DNA of 30,519 nucleotides from Rhodospirillaceae bacterium UBA4479 (GTDB lineage: Bacteria; Pseudomonadota; Alphaproteobacteria; Rhodospirillales; Casp-alpha2). Location of the stretch: the NCBI GenBank assembly GCA_002389175.1, contig DGNZ01000388.1:1-30519 (forward strand). Direction: 5' to 3'. Below, piece after piece: positions 23,432 through 30,519 of this stretch. The translations under genes were made by a program, and so were the position numbers. Numbering within the stretch: the first letter of the stretch is position 1; each line of letters opens with the position of its first letter. The notes under the pieces are model-generated. The model saw only the letters and a program-made list of their open reading frames with translations, made no database searches and was not told the origin of the DNA.

Positions 23432-24580
23432 TTAGTTGAGCGCTTGTTCGACAGCCGCAACACCTGCACCAGACTCAAAGTCTAACCCTAGATCTGATAG
23501 CGTAGCTTCAAGATGCTGAATGTCGGTCACGATATCATCACCCGTGACAGTTCCCATGGTGCCGATCCGAATGATCTTACCGCGCAGTGCATTGCGTGAA
23601 CCTGCAATCACGCTGCCATGTTCCGTGTGCATTTTTTTGACGATGGCGACACCATCAATGCCTTCGGGCACTGTTAAAACGGACACGGTATCGGATATCA
23701 TTGGTGCTGTTGGGAATACTTTAAACCCGATGGCGGTGCCACCAGCCCGCAAAGCAGCAGCCAATTTGGCGTGCCGTGCAATCACGTTATCTAGGCCTTC
23801 TTCATGGATCATCGTCAGGGCTTCGTGTAAGGAGGCGATTAACGTAACGGGAGTGGTAAAGGCGGTCTGTCCTTTTGGGGCCCATTCGCGTGCTTTTCTG
23901 AAGTCCCAGTAGAAACGGATTTGTCCGCGTTCTTCATCGACTTTTTTCCAAGCTTTGTCGCTGACGCTGGCAATGCCCAGCCCCGGTGGGCACATCAGGG
24001 CTTTTTGTGACCCTGTCACAAGAATATCTACACCCCATTCGTCTTGGCGCAATTCCATGCCGCCGGCACCACTGATGGAATCAACGATCAGAAGCGCTGA
24101 TGTTGATTTGACGGCTTCGCCGATTGCTTTCAGATCACCGACAACGCCTGTGGAGCTTTCATTATGAATGGCGATCACAGCGGCGTATTGATTTTCATCA
24201 AGGCGGGCTTTGAGGGCATCAATAGGGATCGCTTCGCCCCATGGCACCTCAATCCTATCAATATCGATGTTGGGATTCAGTGATGTGGCGATGCCGATGA
24301 AGCGGTCTCCCCACTGGCCATTACATAAGACCAAAATACGGTCATTTTTGCCTAAAACATTAGCAAGCGCAGCTTCCATGACGCCGGTTCCGGAACACGC
24401 AAACACAAGGATATCATTCTTGGTGCCAAGGACAGGACGCATCATATCGTTCACTTCACCCAATTGTTGGGCAAATTCTGGCCCCCGATGATTGAGTACC
24501 AATCGCGCAGACGCGTCCAAGACACGTTGTGATACAGCGGTTGGGCCAGGAAGGCGTAAACGATAAGGCTTCTGTGTCAT
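23432..24580 (-). CDS. Class V aminotransferase, serine-glyoxylate/alanine-glyoxylate type
   Basis: I take the ATG at 24580; the frame extends 105 bp further upstream but that part reads as non-coding and GAGCGAG precedes 24580. The 382-aa protein has class V features: GPTAVSQRVLDA near the start, SGTGVMEAALANVL for cofactor phosphate, VDSISGAGGMELRQDEWGVD with Asp167, and VTGSQKALMCPPGLG with Schiff-base Lys193. Members transfer amino groups from serine, alanine or related donors to glyoxylate or pyruvate; the fold also includes 2-aminoethylphosphonate transaminase and phosphoserine aminotransferase. Context with the LeuCD-like pair suggests amination or deamination of a keto-acid intermediate, but no specific pairing is known to me. 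Confidence 0.9.
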   Translation of the reverse strand: MTQKPYRLRLPGPTAVSQRVLDASARLVLNHRGPEFAQQLGEVNDMMRPVLGTKNDILVFACSGTGVMEAALANVLGKNDRILVLCNGQWGDRFIGIATSLNPNIDIDRIEVPWGEAIPIDALKARLDENQYAAVIAIHNESSTGVVGDLKAIGEAVKSTSALLIVDSISGAGGMELRQDEWGVDILVTGSQKALMCPPGLGIASVSDKAWKKVDEERGQIRFYWDFRKAREWAPKGQTAFTTPVTLIASLHEALTMIHEEGLDNVIARHAKLAAALRAGGTAIGFKVFPTAPMISDTVSVLTVPEGIDGVAIVKKMHTEHGSVIAGSRNALRGKIIRIGTMGTVTGDDIVTDIQHLEATLSDLGLDFESGAGVAAVEQALN

Positions 24581-24699
24581 CGAAAAATCTCGCTCTGAAT
24601 AATTATCTGTGAGGATTATAAAGTTAATCAGGAATTCAATATTTGTCACATCGCGGCTTGGTTGTTCTCTCTCAAAAGCGTGCAAAGCGGGCGATGAAG

Positions 24700-24727
24700 T
24701 TGAAACCGGACCATTTTAAAATATATG
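24700..24727 (+). promoter_or_regulatory. Candidate promoter for threonine ammonia-lyase gene
   Basis: TTGAAA (24700-24705) and TATATG (24722-24727) are separated by 16 bp and lie 72 bp before the ilvA ATG. In the same 219-bp divergent gap, TATAAT on the minus strand (24620-24615) is a possible -10 for the class V aminotransferase, though without a good -35. Confidence 0.4.
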
Positions 24728-24799
24728 GGCAAGTGCTATTGAACCTATGGTCGGGTTAGTGGCGGCAATACGTTTTCAGAAATTAGGAATGAACCCAAA

Positions 24800-26071
24800 A
24801 TGAATGGCGAGAATACGTCACCAATGTTGCGTGGAGTGGCCGAGGCACATGAAGCGCTTCGTGAGATCATGGAGCAGACACCTCTTACGCGGAATGCATT
24901 CTTATCAGAGCGTTATGACGCAGAGATTTACTTAAAAAGAGAGGACCTTACGCCGGTCCGGAGTTATAAAATCCGGGGTGCATTTAACTTCTTTCGCAAG
25001 GCAATTCGAGACAGCGATAGCCCGAGTTTAAGATTTGTCTGCGCGTCCGCTGGAAATCATGCCCAGGGTTTTGCTTTTGCTTGCAGTCATTTTCAGAAAA
25101 AAGGCGTGATATTCATGCCTGTAACGACACCGCAGCAAAAAATCATGAAGACTGAGAGCTTCGGTGGTGATTTTATCGAAGTTCGTCTAATTGGTGATAC
25201 TTTTGATGCTTGCTACGCCGCTGCCCATGACTATGCCGCTGAAAATGATGCCAAGATGGTGCCGCCGTTTGATCATGCTGACGTTATAGAGGGCCAGGCG
25301 ACAGTTGGGCTCGAAATATTGGAAGAACTAACGGACGGTCCAGTAGATGTCATGATTGTGCCCGTCGGTGGCGGCGGATTATCTGCTGGCTTGGTGCAGG
25401 TGTTCGCAGAACAGTCCCCATCTACCGAATTTATATTTGTAGAGCCTGAGGGCGCACCTAGTCTCAAAGAAAGTTTGAAGGCTGGTGAGCGCATTAACCT
25501 TCAAATGATCAATAATTTCGTTGATGGTGCAGCTGTTGGAAAAATCGGTGCATTAAATTTTTCACACCTAAAAGATCAATCTGCTGACTCAGTGATCTTG
25601 GCGAACGAAGACAGTCTGTGCGAGACGATCATCGAAATGCTTAATGTCGAAGGCACCGTTCTTGAACCTGCAGGGGCACTTTCAATCGAAGCACTGCGCC
25701 ATATCCCTCAAGACGAGATCAAGGGAAAGACGTTTGTTTGTGTAAACTCAGGTGGAAATTTTGATTTTGAAAGACTTCCAGAGGTCAAAGAACGAGCCTT
25801 GAAATCGGCGGGATTGAAGAAGTTTTTCATTCTACGGTTGCCGCAACGTCCAGGCGCCCTGCGAGACTTTTTAGATATCTTAGGCCCGCACGATGACATT
25901 ACCCGATTTGAATATCTGAAAAAATCTGCACGCAACTTTGGATCTGTGTTGATTGGGATTGAATCATCAAGTGCTGATGAATTTCTGGCACTTTTACATC
26001 GGATGGATGGGCTTGGTTTTACATATCAAGACATCACACACGACGAGAATATCGCCAATTTTATCCTTTAG
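24800..26071 (+). CDS. ilvA: Threonine ammonia-lyase (threonine dehydratase)
   Basis: This 423-aa fold-type II PLP enzyme converts L-threonine to 2-oxobutyrate and ammonia. The PLP lysine is Lys57 in RSYKIRGAFNFF, the Asn/His loop is SAGNHAQGFA (83-92) and the phosphate loop is VPVGGGGLSAG (187-197). A single C-terminal ACT-like domain (about 340-423), with DITRFEYLKKSARNFGSVLIGIE, marks the short IlvA form seen in Bacillus and Corynebacterium; the longer two-ACT enteric type is over 500 residues. The ACT domain normally senses isoleucine or valine. AGGA lies upstream of the ATG. It stands alone, divergent from the class V aminotransferase and convergent with the class I aminotransferase. It could serve isoleucine synthesis or feed 2-oxobutyrate to the dehydrogenase complex downstream. 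Confidence 0.94.
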   Translation: MNGENTSPMLRGVAEAHEALREIMEQTPLTRNAFLSERYDAEIYLKREDLTPVRSYKIRGAFNFFRKAIRDSDSPSLRFVCASAGNHAQGFAFACSHFQKKGVIFMPVTTPQQKIMKTESFGGDFIEVRLIGDTFDACYAAAHDYAAENDAKMVPPFDHADVIEGQATVGLEILEELTDGPVDVMIVPVGGGGLSAGLVQVFAEQSPSTEFIFVEPEGAPSLKESLKAGERINLQMINNFVDGAAVGKIGALNFSHLKDQSADSVILANEDSLCETIIEMLNVEGTVLEPAGALSIEALRHIPQDEIKGKTFVCVNSGGNFDFERLPEVKERALKSAGLKKFFILRLPQRPGALRDFLDILGPHDDITRFEYLKKSARNFGSVLIGIESSSADEFLALLHRMDGLGFTYQDITHDENIANFIL

Positions 26072-26088
26072 GCATGATTTGAATATCG

Positions 26089-27300
26089 TTAGCGATAGAT
26101 ATTAACCATCTCAACGATCCGATGCGCTGCGGCAATGGCCGCTTTGTGATCTTGTGAGAAGTTCAATCGAATGCTGGCTGCAGAATGCGGGCTGAACTCT
26201 GTCCCCGGTGTGACGATGACTTTGGCTTGATGGCGCAGCAGACGCACAAAATCATTGAACTCAATACTCAACGTGGGCAGTTGCGGGAAAAGATAACTGC
26301 CAGCCTGGGGCACGCGTGTCTCTAATCCTGCTGTTTGGAAAACCGAGATCAAGTCGTTGCGAATGACTTGATGCAGTCTGACCCGTTCCGCCATCCAACC
26401 TTCTGGTTCGTTGAACCATGTTCGCAGAACAGCTTGGTTATATCCGGCGGCACGCAACGAAACGATGGCTTGTAGTTTTTCCATACGCTCAATGATTTGT
26501 GGTCCGCCAAATGCGACTCCAAGGCGGTACCCGCTTAGGGACTCGGTCTTTGATGGGCCCATAATCGTGACAACATTATTGGGCTGCTTTGTAACGGCAC
26601 GAAGATGGGTATACGTCGCATCATCATAGCGTAGCCGAGAATAGAGTTGATCAGCGATCACGACGGCGCCAAATTCATCTGCTAAATTGGCGATTTCCTG
26701 AACTTCGTCAGCGGCATATACGACTCCTGTTGGGTTGTTGGGGTTTGAGAAAATGAAAACTTTCGCGCCTTCTTCGAATGCACCACGCAACTGAGCGAGG
26801 TCTAAACCAGCACTTTGCCCATTATTCATGTATTGCAGTTGGACGGGGATGATCACGCCGTCAAAGAATTGCACCAGTTTTCGGTTCGCGAAGTAATCGG
26901 GTTGCACGATGGCAACCTTATCGCCAGCAGATACGGTGGATGCGATAGCGAGGAAAAGGGCACCTTGTGTGCCTGTCGTGATGATCAGACCCTCATCCGC
27001 AATCACTGGGGCACCGGTAAATTCTTCCAAGCTTTTTGAGAGTTGTTTGCGAATACTCAATGCACCACGATATTCCGTATAGGCTTGTTGCCCGCCGACT
27101 TCGACACCTGCCAAGAATTGATCAAGTGATCCTGGCGTCGGAGTGAATGCATCAACGTCGCCATGGGAGAAATCGACAGGGATACCCTCAAGGAAATCAC
27201 CGCGCATGAGTTCATCAATATTGCCAGCCTGCTGACGTGTTTCTTGTCCCGGCGCATTATCGGTTGCGAGCGCTTTGAATTTCTCTTCGATCGACGGCAT
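26089..27300 (-). CDS. Class I/II pyridoxal phosphate aminotransferase
   Basis: A 403-aa fold-type I aminotransferase preceded by AAAGGG. Conserved elements are FSNPNNPTGVVY (184-195) with Asn189, VIADQLYSRLRYD with Asp217 and Tyr220, and MGPSKTESLSGYRLG with Schiff-base Lys251 and phosphate-binding Arg259; the substrate-carboxylate Arg is likely in SIRLNFS near the C-terminus. The family includes aspartate, aromatic, alanine and methionine aminotransferases; the acceptor is not evident. It is transcribed away from the 2-oxoacid dehydrogenase operon across 199 bp, so it may be co-regulated with that complex and supply its keto acids from amino acids. Confidence 0.9.
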   Translation of the reverse strand: MPSIEEKFKALATDNAPGQETRQQAGNIDELMRGDFLEGIPVDFSHGDVDAFTPTPGSLDQFLAGVEVGGQQAYTEYRGALSIRKQLSKSLEEFTGAPVIADEGLIITTGTQGALFLAIASTVSAGDKVAIVQPDYFANRKLVQFFDGVIIPVQLQYMNNGQSAGLDLAQLRGAFEEGAKVFIFSNPNNPTGVVYAADEVQEIANLADEFGAVVIADQLYSRLRYDDATYTHLRAVTKQPNNVVTIMGPSKTESLSGYRLGVAFGGPQIIERMEKLQAIVSLRAAGYNQAVLRTWFNEPEGWMAERVRLHQVIRNDLISVFQTAGLETRVPQAGSYLFPQLPTLSIEFNDFVRLLRHQAKVIVTPGTEFSPHSAASIRLNFSQDHKAAIAAAHRIVEMVNIYR

Positions 27301-27427
27301 TTGATTTCCCTTTAGATACGAATTCTGAGCGCGACATTAGAAGAGCTACGCCGCTTTGCACAGACAGATTATAGAACGGCATGTGTCATCTGACTGCACT
27401 CGTCATTGTAAAGGTAACAATCCGAGA

Positions 27428-27462
27428 TTGATATAATTGGTATTAAAGTATACTATTATAAT
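27428..27462 (+). promoter_or_regulatory. AT-rich promoter region for the 2-oxoacid dehydrogenase operon
   Basis: Within the 199-bp divergent gap this segment has three overlapping -10-like hexamers: TATAAT at 27432-27437, TATACT at 27449-27454 and TATAAT at 27457-27462. TTGATA at 27428-27433 precedes the second by 15 bp and TTGTAA at 27406-27411 precedes the first by 20 bp; neither spacing is ideal. The E1-alpha start lies about 40 bp downstream, so some of these boxes would give a short leader. Confidence 0.4.
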
Positions 27463-27499
27463 AATTCGTGATTTACGATGCGCTGATAAGGGATGGCGA

Positions 27500-28663
27500 A
27501 TGGCGAAATCTATGTCAGGTAAAAAGAAGACAGCGGGGAAAACGGTACAACATGATGCTTCGTCATGCCCACTTTCTGATGCACAATCCCATAACATTCG
27601 GCAAGTCATGGATGTCGAGGGCAATTTGGTTGGCGATTTACCGGAACCAGATTTAAGCGCTGATCAACTTATTGGCCTATATGAAATGTTGGTTCTTGTC
27701 CGCGCCATAGATGATCGGGGTTGGACGTTGCAGCGTTCTGGCCGGGTTGAGTTTTGGATACCGCACCGTGGACTAGAAGCGGTCCATATCGGTGCTACCC
27801 TGGCCTATGACGACAAAGACTGGATATTCCTAGGCTATCGCCACCCCGGCACGATGCTGATGCGCGGTGTGCCATTGCGCCAGATGTTCGCGCAGTTTTT
27901 TGGTCGAGCAGGTGAGCCACTCAAGGGGCGTCGTTTGCCCACTCTGATGGGTGACCGCAGGGCGAATATTGTGCCCATGACGACACAGGTGGGGTCGTAC
28001 ATTCCGCATGCATGTGGCGCCGCGTGGGCCGCAAAAATCAAAGGCCATGATACGAAGTTTCTGACATTTTTTGGTGATGGTTCAACTTCGCGTGGGGAAT
28101 TCCATAGCGCATTAAACTTTGCGGGCGTACACAAACCGCCCGTCGTATTTTTGTGCGAAAATAATGGTTGGGCGGTGACCACCCCTACAGAATTACAAAC
28201 GGCATCCGCAACATTTGCAGAAAAAGGTGATGCGTACGCCGTTCGCAATCTTCGTGTTGATGGCAACGATCCTTTGGCCGTTTACGCGGTGACAAAAGAA
28301 GCCCGCGATCTATCTGCAGACGAGGGTGCCACGTTGATCGAAGCAATCACATATCGGATGGGATATCACACCACGTCTGATAATCCTGATCTGTATCGAA
28401 CCCCCGAAGAAGTTGCGGTGTGGGAGCCATGGTGCCCGCTGATCCGTATGCGCAAGTACTTGGAAAAACGTGACTTTTGGGATGATGCCAAGGAAGAAGC
28501 ACTGTGGGCACGTTGTAAATCGGACATCGATACGGCAGTCAAAGAAGCCGAAGCAATGCCACTTCCCGAACCTGCGACGATGTTTGATGACACGTTCGAA
28601 GAATTAACCTGGATGTTAGAAGAGCAGAAACGTCAGTTGCTTTCGGAATTGGGATCCAAGTAA
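27500..28663 (+). CDS. 2-oxoacid dehydrogenase E1 component, alpha subunit (branched-chain type)
   Basis: The ATG at 27500 has AGGGA 7 nt upstream; a TTG at 27437 lies in the promoter region and is rejected. The 387-aa protein has the thiamine diphosphate motif GDGSTSRGEFHSALNFAG beginning at residue 192 and ending with ENNGWAV (Asn222). The ~55-residue N-terminal extension before LIGLYEMLVLVRAIDDRGWTL, and IPHRGLEAVHIGA, fit the branched-chain 2-oxoacid dehydrogenase alpha subunits more than pyruvate dehydrogenase. It decarboxylates a 2-oxo acid and transfers the acyl group to the E2 lipoyl arm. The gene shares its last base with the beta-subunit start. Confidence 0.93.
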   Translation: MAKSMSGKKKTAGKTVQHDASSCPLSDAQSHNIRQVMDVEGNLVGDLPEPDLSADQLIGLYEMLVLVRAIDDRGWTLQRSGRVEFWIPHRGLEAVHIGATLAYDDKDWIFLGYRHPGTMLMRGVPLRQMFAQFFGRAGEPLKGRRLPTLMGDRRANIVPMTTQVGSYIPHACGAAWAAKIKGHDTKFLTFFGDGSTSRGEFHSALNFAGVHKPPVVFLCENNGWAVTTPTELQTASATFAEKGDAYAVRNLRVDGNDPLAVYAVTKEARDLSADEGATLIEAITYRMGYHTTSDNPDLYRTPEEVAVWEPWCPLIRMRKYLEKRDFWDDAKEEALWARCKSDIDTAVKEAEAMPLPEPATMFDDTFEELTWMLEEQKRQLLSELGSK

Positions 28664-29667
28664 TGGCGCTTGTTGAGACTAAGCCACGAAAGGCGACTGT
28701 GTTAGAGGCCATCAATGCGGCCATGGCATACGAGTTAGAAAATGATCCAGACGTCGTGCTGATGGGTGAAGATGTCGGTCAAGCAGGTGGGATTTTCAGA
28801 ACGTCGACGGGGCTAAGCCAACGGATTGGTTCTAACCGGGTGATTGACACACCGCTCGATGAAAAGGGGATTGTCGCGCATGCCATTGGCATGGCGCTTT
28901 ATGGTCTGAAGCCGATTGTCGAAATTCAGTTCTCTGGCTTTATCCATGATGCGTTTGAGCACATCATGTTCTGCGCAGCACGGTATCGCTGGGCATCAGG
29001 GGGACAATACAGTTGCCCGATGGTGATCCGCGCCCCGTCGTTTGGCGGTATTAAAGGGGGTTTTTGGCATTCTCAAAGTGTCGAAGCGTATTACGTTCAT
29101 CATGGTGGCGTAAAAATCTTATGCCCCAGCACGCCCGAAGATGCTTATCGGATGATGATCGCCGCCGTTCGTGATCCTGATCCCGTGCTCTTGGTTGAAC
29201 CTGTGCCACTGTATAGAGCACTTTCCGCCGAATTTGTTCATGACGGTCAGCCAACCGAAATTGGTAAAGCTGAAGTTATCCGCGAGGGTAAGGATGCAAC
29301 GATTTTGGTTTATGGGGTGATGCGCCACCGCGCCATCGAAGCCGCCGATGACTTGGCGGCAGAGGGTATCGATGCAGAGGTGATCGATCTGCGCACGTTA
29401 ATCCCGTATGACATCGACACCATTTTGACATCGGTTCGAAAAACAGGCCGCGTTGTGATCGTTCACGAAGCGCCACTGAGTATGGGGTTCGGTGCGGAAT
29501 TAGCGGCCGTCATTCAAGAAAAAGCGTTTGGGCATCTACATACGCCGATCCAAAGGGTCGCGGCACCCGATGTGCCGTATCATTTTAGTATCGGTGATGA
29601 ATGTTATAAGCCTGATGCCCATCGCATTACGCTAGCCGTTAAACGTGCTGTGGAGTTCAAGTTCTAA
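28663..29667 (+). CDS. 2-oxoacid dehydrogenase E1 component, beta subunit
   Basis: This 334-aa protein is the transketolase-type beta subunit. Visible family elements are MGEDVGQAGGIFRTSTGL near 30-47, RVIDTPLDEKGIVAHAIGMAL with the thiamine-activating Glu, RYRWASGGQYSCPMVIRAPS, and WHSQSVEAYYVHHGGVK with the His pair near the active site. The C-terminal half has VIDLRTLIPYDIDTI and HEAPLSMGFGAELAA, typical of the family. Start and stop overlap neighbours by one base each, so alpha, beta and E2 are translationally coupled. The beta type matches branched-chain or acetoin-type complexes; both are close, and the alpha subunit favours branched-chain. Confidence 0.95.
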   Translation: MALVETKPRKATVLEAINAAMAYELENDPDVVLMGEDVGQAGGIFRTSTGLSQRIGSNRVIDTPLDEKGIVAHAIGMALYGLKPIVEIQFSGFIHDAFEHIMFCAARYRWASGGQYSCPMVIRAPSFGGIKGGFWHSQSVEAYYVHHGGVKILCPSTPEDAYRMMIAAVRDPDPVLLVEPVPLYRALSAEFVHDGQPTEIGKAEVIREGKDATILVYGVMRHRAIEAADDLAAEGIDAEVIDLRTLIPYDIDTILTSVRKTGRVVIVHEAPLSMGFGAELAAVIQEKAFGHLHTPIQRVAAPDVPYHFSIGDECYKPDAHRITLAVKRAVEFKF

Positions 29668-30519
29668 TGTACGATTTTATACTTCCAGATATTGGAGAAG
29701 GGATCAGCGAGGCATTGCTGATCGATTGGAGCGTGGAGCCTGGACAACAGGTCAACGAGGGCGATGAAATCGCGACGGTCAGCACCGATAAAGTCGATGT
29801 CGAACTGCCGTCTCCGCGCGCGGGTACAGTCGCAGAACTATGTTGGAAACCTGGTGATACCATCAAGGTCGGGGCTGTATTCATGCGGATTGATACAGGT
29901 GAACAGGACGACGTCAGCGCAGAAGCCCCCGCTTCTGTTAAAGACAAAGCCGTAGCCAAAGCAGATAAACCAGCTTTAAAAAAACGGACTACGACGGCAT
30001 CGCCAGCTTCTGACAGTCAGATAATTGCGGCCCCATCGACACGAAAACTTGCCAGTGAATTGGATGTGGACCTGAACACTGTTGATGGCAGCGGGCCGGA
30101 CGGACGGATATTGCGCGCAGATGTCGAAAATGCTCATGACGCAGCCATAGACGATAGTATTCAGCGTGAACTGTTAAACAGCGTTCGCGCTGTCATGGCG
30201 GAACGTATGGCGCATTCTGTACATACGCTCGCACACTCCACGATGAATTTTGAAATGCATGCTGATTCTTTTTTGCAGGCATTGGTTGATTTGAAGGCAA
30301 GGGCCGTCGAGGGCAATCCAAAAATCTCAGCGACAATGTTGTTGGTAAAATGTTTGGCAGGCCCGTTGAGCCGCAATCCGCGTTTCAACGCGACAATACA
30401 TCAGAACAATCGGGAGCTTTTGTTGCATCAGGATGTGAATTTAGGTGTCGCAATGGCGACGGAGCGTGGGTTAATGGTGCCCGTGATGCGTCAAATCAAT
30501 GACTTACCGATAACAGAAC
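29667..30519 (+). CDS. Dihydrolipoamide acyltransferase E2 (partial, runs off right edge)
   Basis: The frame opens with one-base overlap to the beta subunit and continues past the window end (284 codons visible). An N-terminal lipoyl domain (1-80) carries Lys42 in STDKVDVELPSP, the lipoylation site. A charged Ala/Lys/Pro linker (81-118) leads to the peripheral subunit-binding domain (121-154: APSTRKLASELDVDL and GPDGRILRADV), then the start of the catalytic domain from about 170 (AVMAERMAHSV). The HxxxDG active site lies beyond the edge. It moves acyl groups to CoA in the complex. A dihydrolipoamide dehydrogenase gene may follow outside the window. Confidence 0.93.
   Translation, partial: MYDFILPDIGEGISEALLIDWSVEPGQQVNEGDEIATVSTDKVDVELPSPRAGTVAELCWKPGDTIKVGAVFMRIDTGEQDDVSAEAPASVKDKAVAKADKPALKKRTTTASPASDSQIIAAPSTRKLASELDVDLNTVDGSGPDGRILRADVENAHDAAIDDSIQRELLNSVRAVMAERMAHSVHTLAHSTMNFEMHADSFLQALVDLKARAVEGNPKISATMLLVKCLAGPLSRNPRFNATIHQNNRELLLHQDVNLGVAMATERGLMVPVMRQINDLPITE

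Noticed and set aside
27437..27499. Upstream TTG start for the E1-alpha gene
   Set aside because: It would translate the AT-rich promoter segment; the ATG at 27500 has a good ribosome site.
1..30519. Mobile elements, tRNA/rRNA genes, CRISPR arrays
   Set aside because: No transposase or integrase motifs, no spaced repeat arrays and no tRNA-like cloverleaf or rRNA stretches were seen on reading both strands.

Overview
The window reads as the chromosome of a free-living, probably marine alphaproteobacterium (inference). Base composition is near 50% GC, genes are tightly packed with overlapping starts and stops, and the content matches the catabolic islands of marine Rhodobacterales, Rhodospirillales or SAR116-type bacteria: a TRAP transporter, FCD-type GntR regulator, sulfopropanediol-type dehydrogenase, RraA and HpcH aldolases and a phytanoyl-CoA-type dioxygenase. 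There is no rRNA, tRNA, CRISPR, integrase or insertion sequence, and no gene-free stretch exceeds 300 bases.

Layout. (1) 1-986, minus: class III aminotransferase-fold enzyme, cut by the left edge. (2) 1096-10629, minus: an eleven-gene, operon-like run with gaps of 23 bp or less. In transcription order it encodes a GntR/FCD regulator, PhyH dioxygenase, D-2-hydroxyacid dehydrogenase, Ldh_2-family dehydrogenase, HpcH/HpaI aldolase, RraA protein, HisD/HpsN-type dehydrogenase, SDR, 4HBT thioesterase and the two halves of an AtuA-like protein. (3) 10741-16539, plus, divergent from (2): TRAP binding protein, fused DctQM permease, a 48-aa membrane protein, an IlvD/Edd dehydratase and a second RraA protein. 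A perfect 14-bp palindrome lies in the divergent promoter region. (4) 16641-17610, plus: sterol desaturase-like hydroxylase and a 58-aa two-helix membrane protein. (5) 17621-19198, minus: a four-rhodanese protein, divergent from a VanB-type reductase and a Rieske oxygenase (19453-21553, plus). (6) 21619-24580, minus: LeuD- and LeuC-like subunits with unusual active-site residues, and a class V aminotransferase. (7) 24800-26071, plus: threonine ammonia-lyase. (8) 26089-27300, minus: class I/II aminotransferase. (9) 27500 to the right edge, plus: E1-alpha, E1-beta and E2 (partial) of a branched-chain-type 2-oxoacid dehydrogenase.

How they may work together (inference). Regions 2 and 3 look like one regulated uptake-and-catabolism unit. 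A TRAP system imports an acidic small molecule. The dioxygenase, four dehydrogenases and sugar-acid-type dehydratase convert it to 2-keto-3-deoxy or hydroxy-keto acids, and up to three pyruvate-type aldolases split those. The HpsN-type, 3-PGDH-type and Ldh_2-type dehydrogenases are the same three families used in dihydroxypropanesulfonate/sulfolactate metabolism, so a C3 to C6 sulfonate or polyhydroxy acid is a reasonable substrate guess. The signature sulfonate enzymes (SuyAB, Xsc, sulfite exporter) are not in the window. Regions 6 to 9 suggest amino- and keto-acid metabolism: threonine to 2-oxobutyrate to propionyl-CoA, plus a variant hydro-lyase.
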